A stretch of 64,000 nucleotides of DNA from Nomia melanderi (GCF_051020985.1 NC_135009.1:9928606-9992605); one strand, 5' to 3'; shown: positions 34,258 through 48,700, numbered from the stretch's first letter. A program made the numbers and translations. The notes: generated by a model not told the origin, from the letters alone.

Positions 34258-36999
34258 CAAGTAGCTCAACACTCATTGAAATTGCTATGCGATGGAAACA
34301 GAGTTCTTAACTCTTGGAACACTCAGGAGTGATATATTTCTACTTCATAGAAAGTTTCTTTTCGATTTTATTAATAACAACGGAAGTCTAACATGTTTCT
34401 AGTATTGTGTAAGAATGTTATGAACACTAATATTCGGTACATTGTAACGAATTATATTTTCTCTCGCGGAAATCTAGTCTTCAACGTTCAATGACATAGA
34501 CGGTCAGTGATCATGAAGTGCTGCAATTTTTATAGCTATGACTATAGCACGTATATGAAATCGAAACTTTTAATGTCTGCGCGTGTTTCCCTTTCTTCGT
34601 GATGTACAGGTGCCTCGATTTGCCCTAATTCGTCGGGAGTCGCGTTACTTTCGTTCGTTGCCTGTCAGGACCCGGTTGTGGCCGCAACTCGTCGAACCGC
34701 GACTAATTTCACTTGCGCTCTCGATACGGCGGTGCCGCAACCTAAAGGCCGATTTCACGAGCCGATACGGAGGATCGCGGCGATCGCGAGCGCTGAGCGG
34801 ACGAGTAGCTGGATGCGTAATGACGCGCGATCGACGAAACCGGGTCGAACGCAATTCGGCCCTGTGAATCGGGGATTCCCGGAGATTTCGCGCGCGGAAT
34901 TTCACTAAGCGAACGGCGACGGACGTATGCGTCATACGTATTTTCTTTTTATATTGTTATATTGAAAGTTTGAATGGCGAAACTGTCTGAATCATCGATC
35001 CGTAGAAAATGTGAGCGACACAGGTAAGAAAGTAAATATCTCTCAACTTGAAAATCTTGCAAATCACTGCCGCACAATTTTCCCATTGGTGGAATCTTTC
35101 TGCATCGTGAACGTATAACGAAGAATATAGAAATCATACCGAATGGACGATAATGATAATGGTAATTTCAATGATCCGATTACTATTATTCATAACAATG
35201 CCATAAATACTCTCCATGTAAACATGTCCAAAAGATAGGAACGAAGATATTCACCAAACACACAACGCGAATCAATATTGACGCAAATCAGAAACCGAGC
35301 GCAACATTTACAGAAAGCAAATCCGCCCAGTTTGCGCTTCCTCGAAGCCGCACACTTCAAATAAATCCCCTCGCGTTAAGCGTGCAACGAGGAAGAAGCA
35401 ACGGCAAGAAAATAAATTCAACGCGGCGATCCAACAACAACGGCAGTAAAACCGCGCGGAATAACTCAAAACTACCCGGCAATCCATTAAAAAGTTTTAA
35501 TCGAAGCCGCGCATGCCGAACAGCCGATAACAACCCGCGTTCCCCTGTTCCTCCTCGCTCCCCGCCGGTGGCCATTACATTATAATTCTCATAACCCCGA
35601 GCTGCGCCTTTTGTGAACTTTTACAGCCGCCTAACAAGACGATTACCACCGCGAAATGTATAATACTTCCTTGGCGTTATCACAGGATCGGCACTCAGGC
35701 CTTCCCGCGAGAGAGACTACCGGTCCGCGGCCGGGTAAATTGGATTCTAACCGCGGAATTTATTAGCCGATCGGATAAGAGGACAGTTAGAAACCGCAGT
35801 TAGAGACAACAGTCCGATAACGATCGTCGAACCTCTCCCATCCAGGATAACAGCTGTTCGCGCGCGCGATAATTGCGGCCGACGCGACGTGCCGCGGAGA
35901 GTTCGGTGGCTGAAGAGAGGCAGAGGTGCGGGCACTAGTAGGTGCACCCACAGGTCCGGTGAAATGGGGTGCCGGTGTGCACCGGAGGTTCCGTTAGAGC
36001 CCGGAGGCTGCGTTCGTTCACCATTACCGTGGAACGCGGAATATGATTACCTTCACCTGGGAACAGACCGCTTGTGTGTATCCCCTTCGCCCCCACCGTG
36101 CCTTCAGCCCCCTCCGCCGGGTGTAGGAGAGGCCGTGGGCGAAAAGTTTCCACCGGCGGGTACCCGGTGTCCCGATTCGTCGTCGATACCACGGATGGTT
36201 CCGCGATTATCTCGAAGACCTCTCGAGAACCGGGGCTCTATGAACTACCTCCCCTCCCCATAAACTGCCGGTTCCCAACGACGCGACGCGTCGCCCGTGT
36301 CAGCGGGCCGTGAGATCGGGACCGCTGCCAGGCAGACCGGCGTTAACGACAAACGAGCCAATGGCCACGGGCCGTTTACGCGTGCAGCTAATTCGATTTC
36401 ACATTGCGTGTTATGCAAATCGATGATTCCGAAGGATGGACGTACGCTACGAGTCCCGCGGTCATGCGCGCGCGCGATCGTGCGAGCGAGCGAGAGAACC
36501 GCCGACACTTGCGAGAGGCCACGGTCCGTGGAACTGGTCGGGAAATGTTGCGCGATAAAACCTCCTCGATCGTTCGTATCTACTAATTGGAACACCGCCA
36601 ATAATTCAACCGGGCAATTCCGCGGGGTTATCCTCTTTATCGCTTCCCGTCCGCGTTTTATGCTAATCGCGAGGATTCTTTGCCCGGTCGTCCTCATCCC
36701 CCGGATGCGCCCGACATTTTTTCCTTCGGCTGGCATCGCGGCACCGTTTAACGGTCGCTCGTTTCGTGTGAAGCCTGTCGCCCGGTTAACACGTCCACGC
36801 CGTAATTGCGTGACCTGTCGCAACTGGATCGTAGAGCTTATGGGCCTGATCGCGTGTATTTAAATTACTGAGTTATTCATCATTTATTCCGGTTGAAACG
36901 TTTACTATTAGTTTTCATTAACGATTAGTCGTCGTGTTTTCAAGGGCAAGGTGTATTGTTTGTCAACGAACTTCGGGAGAACTGGACGTTGCTGAATGT
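34258..36999. other. Non-coding stretch with large CpG-dense block
   Basis: 35870-36850 is the largest CpG-dense block here. It is open for about 190 codons on both strands at the same place (36245-36823 minus, 36297-36863 plus), which points to low stop density rather than a gene. No domain was recognised on either strand. The rest is AT-rich and empty. Confidence 0.4.
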
Positions 37000-37345
37000 T
37001 TCACTAGGACTGTGTATTTATTAAGATTTTACTCGGCTTCATAATAGTTTAGGTATCACCGAATCAGTTTCTTTAACCCTGATCGGACCATGATGTGGTT
37101 TTCAGTCACATTTGAACTTTTTACTTAATTTTTTTGATTATTTCATATTGCATTTTCAAAAGTTCTTTTAAAATTTGGGCCCTACAAACAAAAACAATAA
37201 CATTTTAATCATTTCTTTTATTTTCACAAGTGACCGAGAGTCACATCGTGGTACGATTAGGGTTAATAATTTCTCAAAGGAAGCATCTGTACGATTTAAG
37301 TACGATTCAGATTCGTTTCGAGCCATCCGGTAGTTCTAGTGTTAA
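37000..37345. mobile_element. Reversed ACACTAAAACTACCGG-family MITE split by a nested element
   Basis: The right part, 37263-37345, matches the reverse complement of 34042-34133 (gttaataatttctcaaagg, and the terminal CCGGTAGTTCTAGTGTTAA). The bases before 37073 resemble the next part of the same element (gaatcagtttct against aaatccatttcg). The outer left boundary is not clear, so 37000 is approximate. Confidence 0.5.
37073..37266. mobile_element. TTAA-flanked MITE nested in another MITE
   Basis: 194 bp from TTAACCCTGATCGGACCATG to GTGGTACGATTAGGGTTAA, an inverted copy of 25506-25730. TTAA lies on both sides, exactly at a TTAA present in the uninterrupted relative of its host element (about 34127-34130). 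Confidence 0.7.
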
Positions 37346-39605
37346 AATGCTTGGGTTTCGGTGACACGTCGCCGAGCGGTCGTTTCCGACATGGTAATAC
37401 ACCTGGTACGTCGGGTAGGCACCAGGTACATCGGTACCGATCGTCCAATCGCTTAACGGACCCGTCTGGCTCTCCTAAAAGGCCGAGACCCATCGGGACC
37501 GGACCGCGACGCTTCATCTTCCTTCGCCGGACAAGCCGAGAGATTCAAGAAGAGCCGATAATTGACAACCCGGGAGTCTATCTTAAATCCTACGCGGCTG
37601 GCGACCGGACGGCCGGCTTCGGCCGGTGCCCATAACACGTCCTTGGGAACGAACCTGCTCCAATCGGTCGTGACTTCCTATATTAGCTACCGATCGTCCG
37701 GAGGTAATTATTCACTACGATCTGGAGGGATGGTAATTGCTTCCAAAAGTGTCTTCGGATAAGATCGCCGATCGGATCTTTATTTAGATGAGTCGTTAGG
37801 TTAAGAGGAGGCGTTTAGTACCTAGCAGTGTGATCATTACGAGACGGAAGTAATATAGTTGCGGGGGGAGGATCGAGCTAACGGAGGTCCGCCGAGCTTC
37901 GTTGGGAATGAATCGCGCGAACCTCGAGTAGTAGCCGAAGGATCGATTGGGAGAAACCCGACATGAAATTTTAAAAGATTAGGTCTATCTTCGCTGGGAA
38001 TTGATGCGGTCGCTAATGGTCGGCCTGTAAATGGAAGAACTGAGTCTTAATTTAATCCCAATTTTTCTAAGTCAGCGTGTAGATGTTTGATCCTGTAATA
38101 ACTTGCGATCTGCTAACAGTCTATTGAATAGATTCCATTCGAATGTATCTTTCTTTCGATAAAAATACGAAATTCTCGTGTTCTAAACATAAATAACTCT
38201 AAAGATTTTCGCGTTACCTCGCACCGTAAGGAACATTAACCTTTTCAATAGGGAAATCATTTTGTACCTGGCGCAGAAGAAAGCTGAAAAAATTCTAAAC
38301 AACCTAGATCGTGCACGTGACGGCAGAGCCCTGCGCTAAACGGCGACCAGCTCGAATGGAGGAGTGGTCGTGATCCGCACGTTTCAGTTTATGGGCGCAA
38401 ACGGGTTCAAGGGGCACGGGATCAGCGCGAAGGTGGACATTCACGGCCTAGGCGAAGCTAGCGAATGACGTTATGCAAATTGCCTAGCAAACTGCGACGT
38501 CCCGTGACCCTGCTACCATTAGCCTCTCCAAGTCTTTGATACCTTTAACCCCCTCGTCCTGGGAACTATCCGCGTTATTATTTATGAGAATTAGCATTGT
38601 GACGTTTCCTCCCGACCGTTCGCCCCGTTCTGGACGCTCGCGTGTCTCCGCAAGGAGTTTGGCCCGGAGAAAAGCACTTGTCTCGCCCTGGAAAGAGGAC
38701 TTCCGCGTGCCGGGTACTGAACAGTTCCAGACTAGTCTCTCTGGCCAGTGGACAGGTTGACGGCCAGTTGCTCGTTACGCGATCATCAACGAGTAATCTC
38801 CGTACGAAAGGAGTCGTCGCTTCCCAGGGAATAGAGTTTCGTCCCTTTCGCGTAATTCGAGCGCGACGAGAACCAGCTTCGATCGAAAATGAATCCTTTT
38901 AATCAGCCGATTTGCTTCGAGGCAAATAAATGAAACTTTCGAGGCACCCCTATTTTGTGTGAACGCATTCGAAACTAAAAATCGAAAAATCTATAGACAA
39001 ACCTTTCGTATGAATCACTTTTCCGAATAGCTGCTACACTTCTTAATAACACCACGAACACTGACAAAAACCCCATAATTCTACCCGAAGTAACGTCTTA
39101 TCTATGTCGTCCACTGACACCGCGCGAGAAACGGAAAGAACCATTCATCCTCGTTAAAATGACCCCAGGGAGACCAAGAGCACGCGCCTGCCTCTTTCAC
39201 CCCGCTCGCAAATTCCATCGCGATCGCGAAAAATAAATCGGTGCGTGCCACCGTCAACTTAATCCGGCCCTAACCCGGCTGCCCGAGGAAATTTTTCTTC
39301 GCGGGGTATCGCGTGTAATCATGCACGGACGCGTAATTATCGATCCGGCAGCGAGATTGAGCAATTTGTCCGTCTCGTTCCGATCCTCGGTCTACCTCTA
39401 CCATGAGGTACCACAGGGGAGAAAACCCTTAATCGTCCCGATAACGTTCTATCCCCGGCGGACGTGGTTTATGGGATCGTATTAGCCAATGACGGAGTTG
39501 AAACGCGTGGAATTCATACCGGCGGGGCAGGGGGGACGGCGGAGAAGACAGGGGGAACGTCTTCGGAAATCCCGCGCAGACCTACGGTGTTTCTGGTAGA
39601 GCGTG

Positions 39606-39607
<2 letters not shown>
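37346..39607. other. Non-coding stretch, nothing recognised
   Basis: CpG-rich parts at 37350-37640 and 38490-38880 hold short open frames on both strands without recognisable products. No RNA gene or defined repeat was found. Confidence 0.4.

Positions 39608-39647
<40 letters not shown>
39608..39647. repeat. AG microsatellite
   Basis: About 20 uninterrupted agag dinucleotides. The Arg-Glu run in overlapping open frames comes from it. Confidence 0.95.
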
Positions 39648-39653
<6 letters not shown>

Positions 39654-42600
39654 GACAGAAGAAAAAAAGGCTGAGTAGAACCGGTCGATCGGAGGGGCGA
39701 ATTCCAGGGAATCACCGAGTTGTAACGCGATTTGCCGGCGCGAACGGACCAAATATGGCGGAGGGTAAGCCGGCTCGGTTGCCTGGCTCGATTCAGGTGA
39801 AGACGAGGAGTCCGGGAGGTTTATCCTCGACCCCACGTAATTCTAGCTCAGGTAGATCTATAAATAGAGGGGCCGGCGTACATGATGCCGACCTGTTGCG
39901 CGGAGAGCACCCTCGTGTGAACGCCGAGGCCCCTGAGTAATCGAACCCCGTTGTTCCCTCGGACGGAGGATCTTTCTGCCGCGGCGGCCGACGCCGAAGC
40001 CGCCTCACGTTCCATCGTTCCATCGTGCCCAAAAGCACTCGCCGCCTCCGAGAGGTCATTAGGCGTAATGAATACCCGATAGCCCCTTAACCCGCAATAT
40101 AATCGCCGCACGGAGTTCTAAACACGGCCGGGCATTCGACGGCTCGTGCTAATGATTTCAGTCCGGCAACGTACACTCGGACGCACTCGCGGGATTCCGA
40201 GTTATGCCGACTATTCCTTGATGTTGATGCAATGTTGCAGATTTTTCGTGTAAGCCAATACGCCGCGGGATTACGGGGATGCTATCTTCGAAACGGCGCG
40301 ACCGGTCAGCTCGATTACACGAGGGGCGTCCGCGGGATTCGATTAATCCGGGATTCCTAGATGCCGGTTCGATTAGATCACTCGAGCATCCGCGCAGCGG
40401 GAGGTCAAATGGTCTTCGACGTTCCTGTCGATCGCGAAGCGGAATTGTCGATGTTTTCCGGAGAAAATCGAGTGTAAAGAGCGTCGGCTCGTGTTCGCCA
40501 GTAGTTCAGACGATACTAGATCAGCCGCGAGTTCGATCGATCTAGACGCAGGCAGTCTTGAAGCGAATCTATAGTACTTTTCAATGTACACAGCTGCGCT
40601 GGGAATACTTTCAGCTGTTTCCTTCGAAGATCATCGGTTGTTTCAAAGTTAGCTACCTTTACAATGAAATTCTTAACGTTCAAAAGCGCGACGGACAACC
40701 ACTGCGAGTTACCGTTCGCCCGCAGTCGATCATTATCATTATCATAGTTATAACAAGCTTAACGTTGTTGTCGATAACGTTTCGCTGTACATGAAAGAGT
40801 GGCGGCTCGTTGAACACGAGAGGCAATGACACATTGGGTCAAGCATGCGAATCAGGTAGGGCCCAATTCACGGGGAAGGTTAATCGGTTTCATCGTAATG
40901 ACTAGCATCAACCGATTTTCGGGACGGAGGGGATCGGGGAAGTCTATCACGGTGTATTCAAAGTCCCCCCCCATTTATCTCGATCATCCCTGGCGGAGAG
41001 TGCGTCGCCGATTGAAACGTCCCCTCCGTGTCGATCGATCGTTCGATCGTTCAGCAGCACGTAATAACGAGCATTACCGCAAGATGCGGCGATTCCCCTG
41101 GTATTATAATATCTCGCTGAAAGATCGCATCTCTCCGGTGCCCGAGAGCCTCTCGAGATGAGAGTCGATACACTCATCCCTCTCCCCGGTCCCCTGTGCC
41201 CGGTTCACCGGCGATGCACCCCTGGATCGCTCGAACGTTGCTCGCGTTCGCCGTAAGAAATATTTTTCTCGTCTCTATCGTTTTTTCCTTCCTGCGGTTT
41301 TTTCTCCCCCGGCGCGGCGCGCGGTTACATGCGTGAAAAATGATTGCGCGTAATGTTACTGCCATTAAAGCACAGCCCGGCGCATTCATTACGATGATTA
41401 TTAAATTCGGGCAATTTGCTCGCGGCACGGATCATACTCCGGCGAGCGTGCGCTCCGTTTTACGGCTTCGCTGCGGTACTATTCCGCCGAGGCAGTTTCG
41501 TTTTCATTGGTCGAGAGGGAAATCGTTCCGACGTTATTCCGGATTTACGTATTCGAGGTCGGGATTCTTTCGGTTTTACTCCGACCCGACGCCACGGGTT
41601 TTTTGCGCCCACCGCGGTGATAAATTGTGGATCGAGCACGGCTTCCTTTCTCCGCGGCCGTACGGGAACGACATTACGCGCCGGGATCATTGATACCCTT
41701 AACAGCGCCATATAACTCCGGGCATTAATATCGTTCTCGTAGTTTCAATTTGAGAAACCGCTGCACCCGTTTATAGTCGCGTATTTCTAACAGTCATTGT
41801 ATTTATCAATACCCTCTCCGATGATACCGGAGCCCAATTAACCGCGGTCGAATGAATCGCGCGGCAATAATTGTCGCTCGGCGAATCAATATTTTCGCCC
41901 CAAAGACTTTTATACTCGAAAGGATGTACGCGTTACGTGCACCCCACCGATACTCCATTTCATCCGTGACAGCATGAGAACGTCAGGAACGTCGGGCCGG
42001 ATAACGCAGCTTCAATTTATAGTATCGCCGGGAACGATCGAGCTTAATTGATCCCGGAACGGGAGGGAAAAACCGGGAATGTTTACATTAAGGTAATGGG
42101 AAATTAACGAAGAAACGAACGATCCGCCGCAGGCCTTTTTCGGTTTTAATCTAGGAAGACGCCGCGAGATATTAACGTTATCCAGAAGCGGAACACACCG
42201 CTGAACAACCTTTCACAGTACAATTAACTCGATATTATTGCCGCGCGCATAACTCGGCCATAAGTTACTCGCATTCTTCGCGACCTGCCTCCTCTCCCTC
42301 CGTACCTGCCTCGTGCATCTCGGAAGGCAATAAAACCATAATTCCATCTTCCACCCCGGGCTTCGCCGTCTCTCGCGTTTTCCCGCCTCCGTGAGCCTCG
42401 CGAGGATTTCCCTTCCCGGCGGACCGTGGAAAAATTCACGTGTAAAGCGACGAAACAATTTCCGCTCGCCGCGATATATTGTTATTTTCCCTTTCCGTTC
42501 CCGGCGGCGCGGCAGGAATTCTTTTACGGCGGAAGTCTCTTCTTATCTAATTTCGTCGGCGCCACCGCTTCCTCCGCCGTAAATTCCTGCCCGGCGCCGA

Positions 42601-45600
42601 TCCTCTACAAATTTACACGATCCATTAACGAACATTGGTTTCGACGTGAGACGAAGCTGGATCGCGTTTCACCCGAGATTCGTTTGTACGTGTATTTATG
42701 CACAAATAGATAATATTGACAAAATCGATTTTTCTGTTCTTACGTGAATATTGGAAGTTAGATATTCTAGTATTCTAGAGATTCTTCCAGACAAAGGAAC
42801 GTTGCGAACGTAGAAAGTTTTATGTTATGTTTGCTAAAGAGACAGTGTAAGAGTTACTTTCCGAGATCAACGATTTGAACGAATGATTCAATTATCAAAA
42901 TAACAGAAGATCTTTTCAAAGTACTCTTCTCACCTGGCACTTAAAAGATTGACACACAATGTTGCTTTTCACGAGAAAAGCTAATCATTTTCAGTACCCT
43001 AAAAAGTCCTCTTCCGCGAAGAGGTATAGCCTAACTATGCGAGCAAGCAGGTTTCGTAATAATAGCTAGGCGTACCCTACCACAGGCGAAGCCTTTGTCG
43101 ATTTTTCTCCTTTCCCTCATAATCGACGGCCCCTTTGAAGGGCAGCTTCTCGCCAGATTTCGTAGCCCCTTCACCTGTGTGATCAGCGTTAGCCAAGGTG
43201 TAAAAGAGGAAGGCAAGAGGGAACGTTAGAAGCAGCCGCAATAAAAGCGGGAGGCTCCCCTTTTTGTTTGGCGAAGAGAGCCTTTTCCACCTAAGCGTCT
43301 TTCACGTTCCCAAGCCCGCCTACTCCCCACGCCGGGGCGAAACGCGCCTTTGCTGCCGGGTTTCCGGCGAGAAGTGCCCCAGCCTCGTGTAAACACGAAA
43401 GAACCGCGGGCCCTGGGAATGCGGCGCGTCTCACACCGCGGATAATCCGTAAGTGGCCGAACGTTTTGTGTCTGGCCGGCCTGGCGTGTCGTGTCTGTTC
43501 GCTGCTATAGGCGCGCAGCGTGCTGGGGGAACGCATCAGCGCCCAGCGCCCCGGTTTATTCGCGTCTCATCGTAATCTCGGGGATTCCTTCGGCCGATCG
43601 CCGTCTCTCCCTATAATTTGTGGCTCGGAGCCGTTTCCCGGATGATTGCGATTCGGGACGCGGTAATCGGGAAATTAATTTTGCTACAAAGTAGGAAAGG
43701 GGAGAACTCGACGCCCGTGCGGAACAGGTTCCCCGGCGGTTCGCGTACCAGCCGCCATTTTTGCGTATGCGCGATCGGCCGGCGTAATCCAATTACCGTT
43801 TCATCCAGCCTCGACGCTTAAGAACGTCTTCTCGAGACGCGAGACTTAGAGATATCGGCTCTCGATCGGCCGGGGCAATTTGCACGAAATTAAAGCGGCC
43901 GTGAGCCGGACGGCAGGATGAAACGCGCGATCCTCTTCCCTCGGTAATCGGGCCCCGGATGATTGCGACAGGTGCGCGGTGTCGCTATCATCGAGCGCGA
44001 ATTAGGGGATCGACGTGTTCCGTGGTCGATACGGAGGCGTGCCGAACGCGCCGCTGACCATACGATCGCGTAATAACAGGAAAGCGACGCGGCGATTCGC
44101 GGTAATTAAAACACGCCGTGTTGTAATCTTCAGTCCATTAAAGCACATCAATTACGGCCGTCCCTCAACAAGGCCCCGTCTGCCAGCGAATCTTTCGCCC
44201 GGGCTATGCATAATTCAGAATGCGTCCCGCGATAATGGTCCCTGGGACCGTCCACTGAATCGATAGGTTCCTGGAAAGGGATTCTCGGTGATTTAAGGGT
44301 TCGCTCTGTTCACTCGTCCGTTCGCTTTTGCTGTTCACGGTTCTCGATTAAAATTTTTTTCTTGCCTCCCGACGTTTTGTCCCGACCGTTTGCTGCTCCT
44401 TTTGCGCTCGCCTGGACCGCAAGGTTTAACGAATCCTCTGTTGTGCCGGCCCGATCTCCGGGAAATTAATTAAATGGAAATGTCGGAGGTTCGCCGGACT
44501 ATTCCGTACCTCTGATACGTTTGTCGTTGTTTGGGTTCTTCGTTGGTGGTATCTCATGATTTTGTTCAGGTTCCTCGTAAGACTGACGGATCTACTGTTC
44601 TTATTTTCACTCCGTAGGTTGTAATACTTTACTATATTAGATAGAATATTTATTAAACATATCTCTGATCATAACTTAGACCACGGAATTAAAGAACTTA
44701 AAATATCAACGACAGAAACTCTGGCCCTCAATAAAAATTCAACAATTCAATATATTTCGAAGCACTGCGAAGCAAAGTCTAAAGAACAGTTAACACGAAA
44801 AAAATTCGAGCTCTGAAAGTTTATTTACGAATCTCCTATCAAATCTAAAACCAAACAACGCCTCTCCTTTTTCCACGCTCCTCTCAATTTCCTCGCTTCC
44901 TCTAAACCCTCCAACCCGCAATCAAACGATACACTCGATACCTTCCGAACAATCTTCATAACCATTTCACGGCAAATCGGTAAGAGTACGCCACCAGAAA
45001 TGATGAATATAATATCCATAGTACAGTCGGGAACGTAAACCACATTACCGATTCGAGGGATCCTTATACGGTATCCAGGAGACCATCTTCGGTGGAAGAA
45101 TAGCTTTTTCCCGGGATCCCGAGAAAAGGGAAAAGAACTCGTTTTATGGCGAAGGACGGGGGCTTATCGCGGGCTCTGCGAAAAGCGAGCGCGAAATTTC
45201 TCAGGAATCCGCCACGCTAGAGGATTCAAACGCCCATTCCTGCCCCTCCCTGGCCCCGGCCGATGTCATTATACCATCTCCCGGCCGGTCGGCCATCGAC
45301 GTTCGGATTTATAACGCTACTTAAGCTCTTCCTTACGTCGGTCGGACGCGAAAGAAGAGCGTAACGTCGTCGCTAAGCCGCCGGTTTTTTCCACGGCGTA
45401 ACATTTTACGTTTCCGCTCGGGGTATTTCTCAACTTCCTCTCCCGTCGGCACCACCCCTCAGAGAATAAGGTGGGGAACATATATCCAACGACAGCAACG
45501 GCGAGAAATAAAACGAGACCCGGCGAGTAATTGCATCCCGAAGCAGCTGGCGAAAGTCCTGATTATTTCACGACCGTTTGTCTTCGATCGTTTTATGGGC

Positions 45601-45655
45601 ATCCTCGCGTTCGCCGCTTCCGTTATCAACGCGCGCGATCCCGCCTTTTTCCTTT
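39648..45655. other. Non-coding stretch, CpG-dense blocks with ATTA/TAATTA motifs
   Basis: CpG-dense blocks lie at 39650-40130, 41180-42600, 43300-44300 and 45060-45600, with short AT motifs such as ggaaattaattaaatgg at about 44460 and ggtaattaaa at 44101. No exon with consistent splice sites or recognisable domain. Candidate regulatory DNA by composition only. Confidence 0.35.
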
Positions 45656-45715
45656 TCTTCTTCTTCTTCTTCTTCTTCTTCTTGTTCTTCTTGTTCTTCT
45701 TCTTCTTCTTCTTCT
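45656..45715. repeat. TTC microsatellite
   Basis: About 20 ttc trinucleotides with two ttg interruptions. It explains the Phe/Ser/Leu-run open frames at 45531-45833. Confidence 0.95.
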
Positions 45716-48700
45716 CCGTTCCCTTTTTTTCCCCTCTTTCCTCTCCGCTGGCCGGTTATTATTGGCGTACGCCGGTCAGTTACGATCCGAGGAGCGCCGG
45801 ATATTGTCCGTTATGAGGAGCACCGGTGATTAATTATTATGCAAACTAGCGGTATCCGCGTTCCTCGCCCTTTAAACGCGTCAGCGATGCCGGGCCGCGC
45901 ATCTCACCGCGGTCTAATGGCGAGTCTTTAGAGCGCCCGCCGGGATGCCTGAAAGAAATCGCCCCGTGCTGCGCCGGGGACCGGCATTCTTCGCGTGGCC
46001 GGCACAGGAACGTTCCGGGAACTCTTTCTTGGTCAATTGCGGACCCGTCCGCTCTTTGTGCCTCGAGCACGCTGTTCGCCAGTTTACGACGCCAGGATGT
46101 AAATGGTATCTCGCGAGTGTCTCCCGATCGATCCCAGTCGAGTACTGTCATTTTATACTGAAACGGTCCATCGGAAGCTGTCGGAATGTTGGGATGATGG
46201 AAAACGTTATCCGCTGGGCTTGGTTTCTAGCGAACACTTAAGATACGCGTTAAAGTGGCCATTTACATGTGCCTTTTAAGTTTTCTAACCTGGCCCTTGG
46301 TTCCTGGTTTCTTTGCATCACGTTCTTACATGTAAGTTATAATCTTATTATGGCTTCTTACTTATAATATAAAGTATAACATAGATAATTTAGATTTCTT
46401 ATTAATCTTCATGGTTATCTATAATCCTATGAATATTATATCGTGATCAGTTGATAGTTTAGATTTTCTAATATCTCTCGTAACTATCTTTCACTCTAAG
46501 AATTAGATGGAAACGGTAAATAATAAAGGAAACTGTATCGTCAGCTGGGTATCAGAGTTAAGTACCGTGCACAGATGTCCACCGTGAAGGTTTAACGCTC
46601 GAGCGAAGTATACGACGAACGAGATTCGGAAAGCTTCCTGCTGAATGCGTAAAGATAAAAGTATCCTCGACGAAAAGTAACGTGGTTAATAGGATTTGAC
46701 AACACAGCCCGAGGAATAATGGTCAACGAGGGTAACAAAATAACGGTCGTAAGCCGGGGTATAATCTTCTTTCACGGGACGCCTGTTTCGTTCAAAGGAA
46801 ATCGAATATTGTGTTCCAAGGATTATTTCCCTTCGTTTGCGTTCGGATTCGTTGCGCAACGTCCACGATCCCGGAGCATTTTATCGTCGTTAAATCGATG
46901 TCTCTCGAAGCGTCGACGCGGACGAAGATGGACGCGGTGGCCGCGCGCCGAAGAGGATGACAAACCCGCAGCGAGCCGCGTTCCCGGGAGTTATACATCG
47001 AGAATGCGTAGCATCCCGCGATCCTGGAATGTCGATTGGTCGAGCCGGATTACAGTCGAGTCTCGAGGGTCTCTTAACGCCTTTCCCGATGCTCGTGCGC
47101 GCGAGAGAGGTGAAGAAAAAGCTAAATGGATAATCGAAAACACGAGCTGCTGAACAATTCTCCTTCCTAAAGGGTTTATTCGCGTACTCGCAATGGCAAT
47201 GGTGATTTTCCTCCTTTAGTATTAGCCTCGAATAATTTCGATTATACACTAGCAGAATAAAAATTAATCGATACTTCTAATTTCGGAGCGATTATTGAAC
47301 GGTTGAGACAATTGTGGAGTTGCTTGAAGTATTCGAACAAGAGTACGATTGTATTATTACTATCATTGTTGTTATTATTATAATAATTATTGTTATGGCA
47401 TTAAAACACGTTAACATACGAGAACAGCAGAATCCAACCGGTAACAGTAAAACCTTTGAAATTCAAGATATGTTACCGGACAATGCGAAGCAACAATATC
47501 GGCTCATCAAACAATAAGCAATCCCCCGCAGAACAAAGCGTTTAAAGTAATTGCACATCTTCCCGACAGTGAGATCGGTCATTTCGCGTCGAGCTCTCCG
47601 TGGAGTTAACGAAAAAAAAATCCCCGTCTGTAATCGCATAATCACAGTTTCCTGCGCGGAGATGCGATACACGGACGCGGCTTCGGGACGCACAACAGAG
47701 ATCCATCCCAGCCAGTTTTTTCATGAAATTGTAGAGTCCGGGGCCTGCATTAGAGATCCCTCGATACTTAAATGTACCGTTTCCATCGGGAACATGCGCT
47801 TGCATGCTTCAGCCAGCCTCTAATCACAATCGGTCGATAGTGTATCCAGCAACAGGCCCGGGATTTGATGCAAATGCGGGGACAAGCCGGCGTACACGTG
47901 CACAAACAGGGAATAATTAGAATGATAATGGAACCGCGCTCTTCGCGGCGTATCTCGGCGAAGAATGAGTGGAAGGGCGAGGGGGTGGGAGGGTAGGATG
48001 ACTTCACTTCGTTCTTCGAGCTTGTTTGCACATCGGGAAACCCTCGAAGTTACTGCATCGCCGCGGTGTTTGCCGTACGTTTACACGGAAAGCCTGAAAT
48101 ACCGGAGTTTGCTTTGGGCGCGGCGTCCCGTGGCCAATGACCGTCTTCGAACCCTTAAGTTCAAGGCGCCCGGTGCCACTTAGCGAGACAATGTTGAGGG
48201 TAAACAGGCCGGGGAACGCGATTGGTCGGCTCCCTTCACCGTGGGAAACGCGAAAAAATCTCCGCTTCGTCTTTCGAACTGAAGTTCCCGCGTCGAACAA
48301 CAAAATCTGAAGTCGTACGTCTTGCAGCCGTGCTGGCGAGGAGCCGTCGACGTTGCTGAAGTAAACGCGTGCGCTCTTATCTCCCTGCGAATCACTCGCG
48401 AAGATCTATTGACTCCGTTCTGTTTACCTTGATCTTTGCGATTAAACAGTCTACGGGTTATTCGAGTGATTCATCGCACTCCGGACTTTCTCAACGTGAA
48501 CCGGTGTATGTACACCATCAAACGCACTAATATTGGAGTAACCCGATTAAGAATGAATTTATGGTCGCGAATGATTCTTGCCGGCGGGCATGTGGATGCG
48601 TAAAGAGTGAACGGGTAAGGATCATTCGAGCCGTGCACCTGTGTTTGCCTTTTGCGATTGAGCAAACATCGCGGAGGCGTGCTAGGCTAGCGGAATTATT

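Noticed and set aside
36245..36863. 192-codon minus and 188-codon plus open frames
   Set aside because: Both strands are open at the same place in CpG-dense DNA, with no domain and no splice support. Low stop density explains it.
39464..39940. 158-codon plus open frame with an Arg-Glu run
   Set aside because: Created by the AG microsatellite at 39608-39647.
45531..45833. Phe-, Ser- or Leu-run plus open frames
   Set aside because: Created in all three frames by the TTC microsatellite at 45656-45715.
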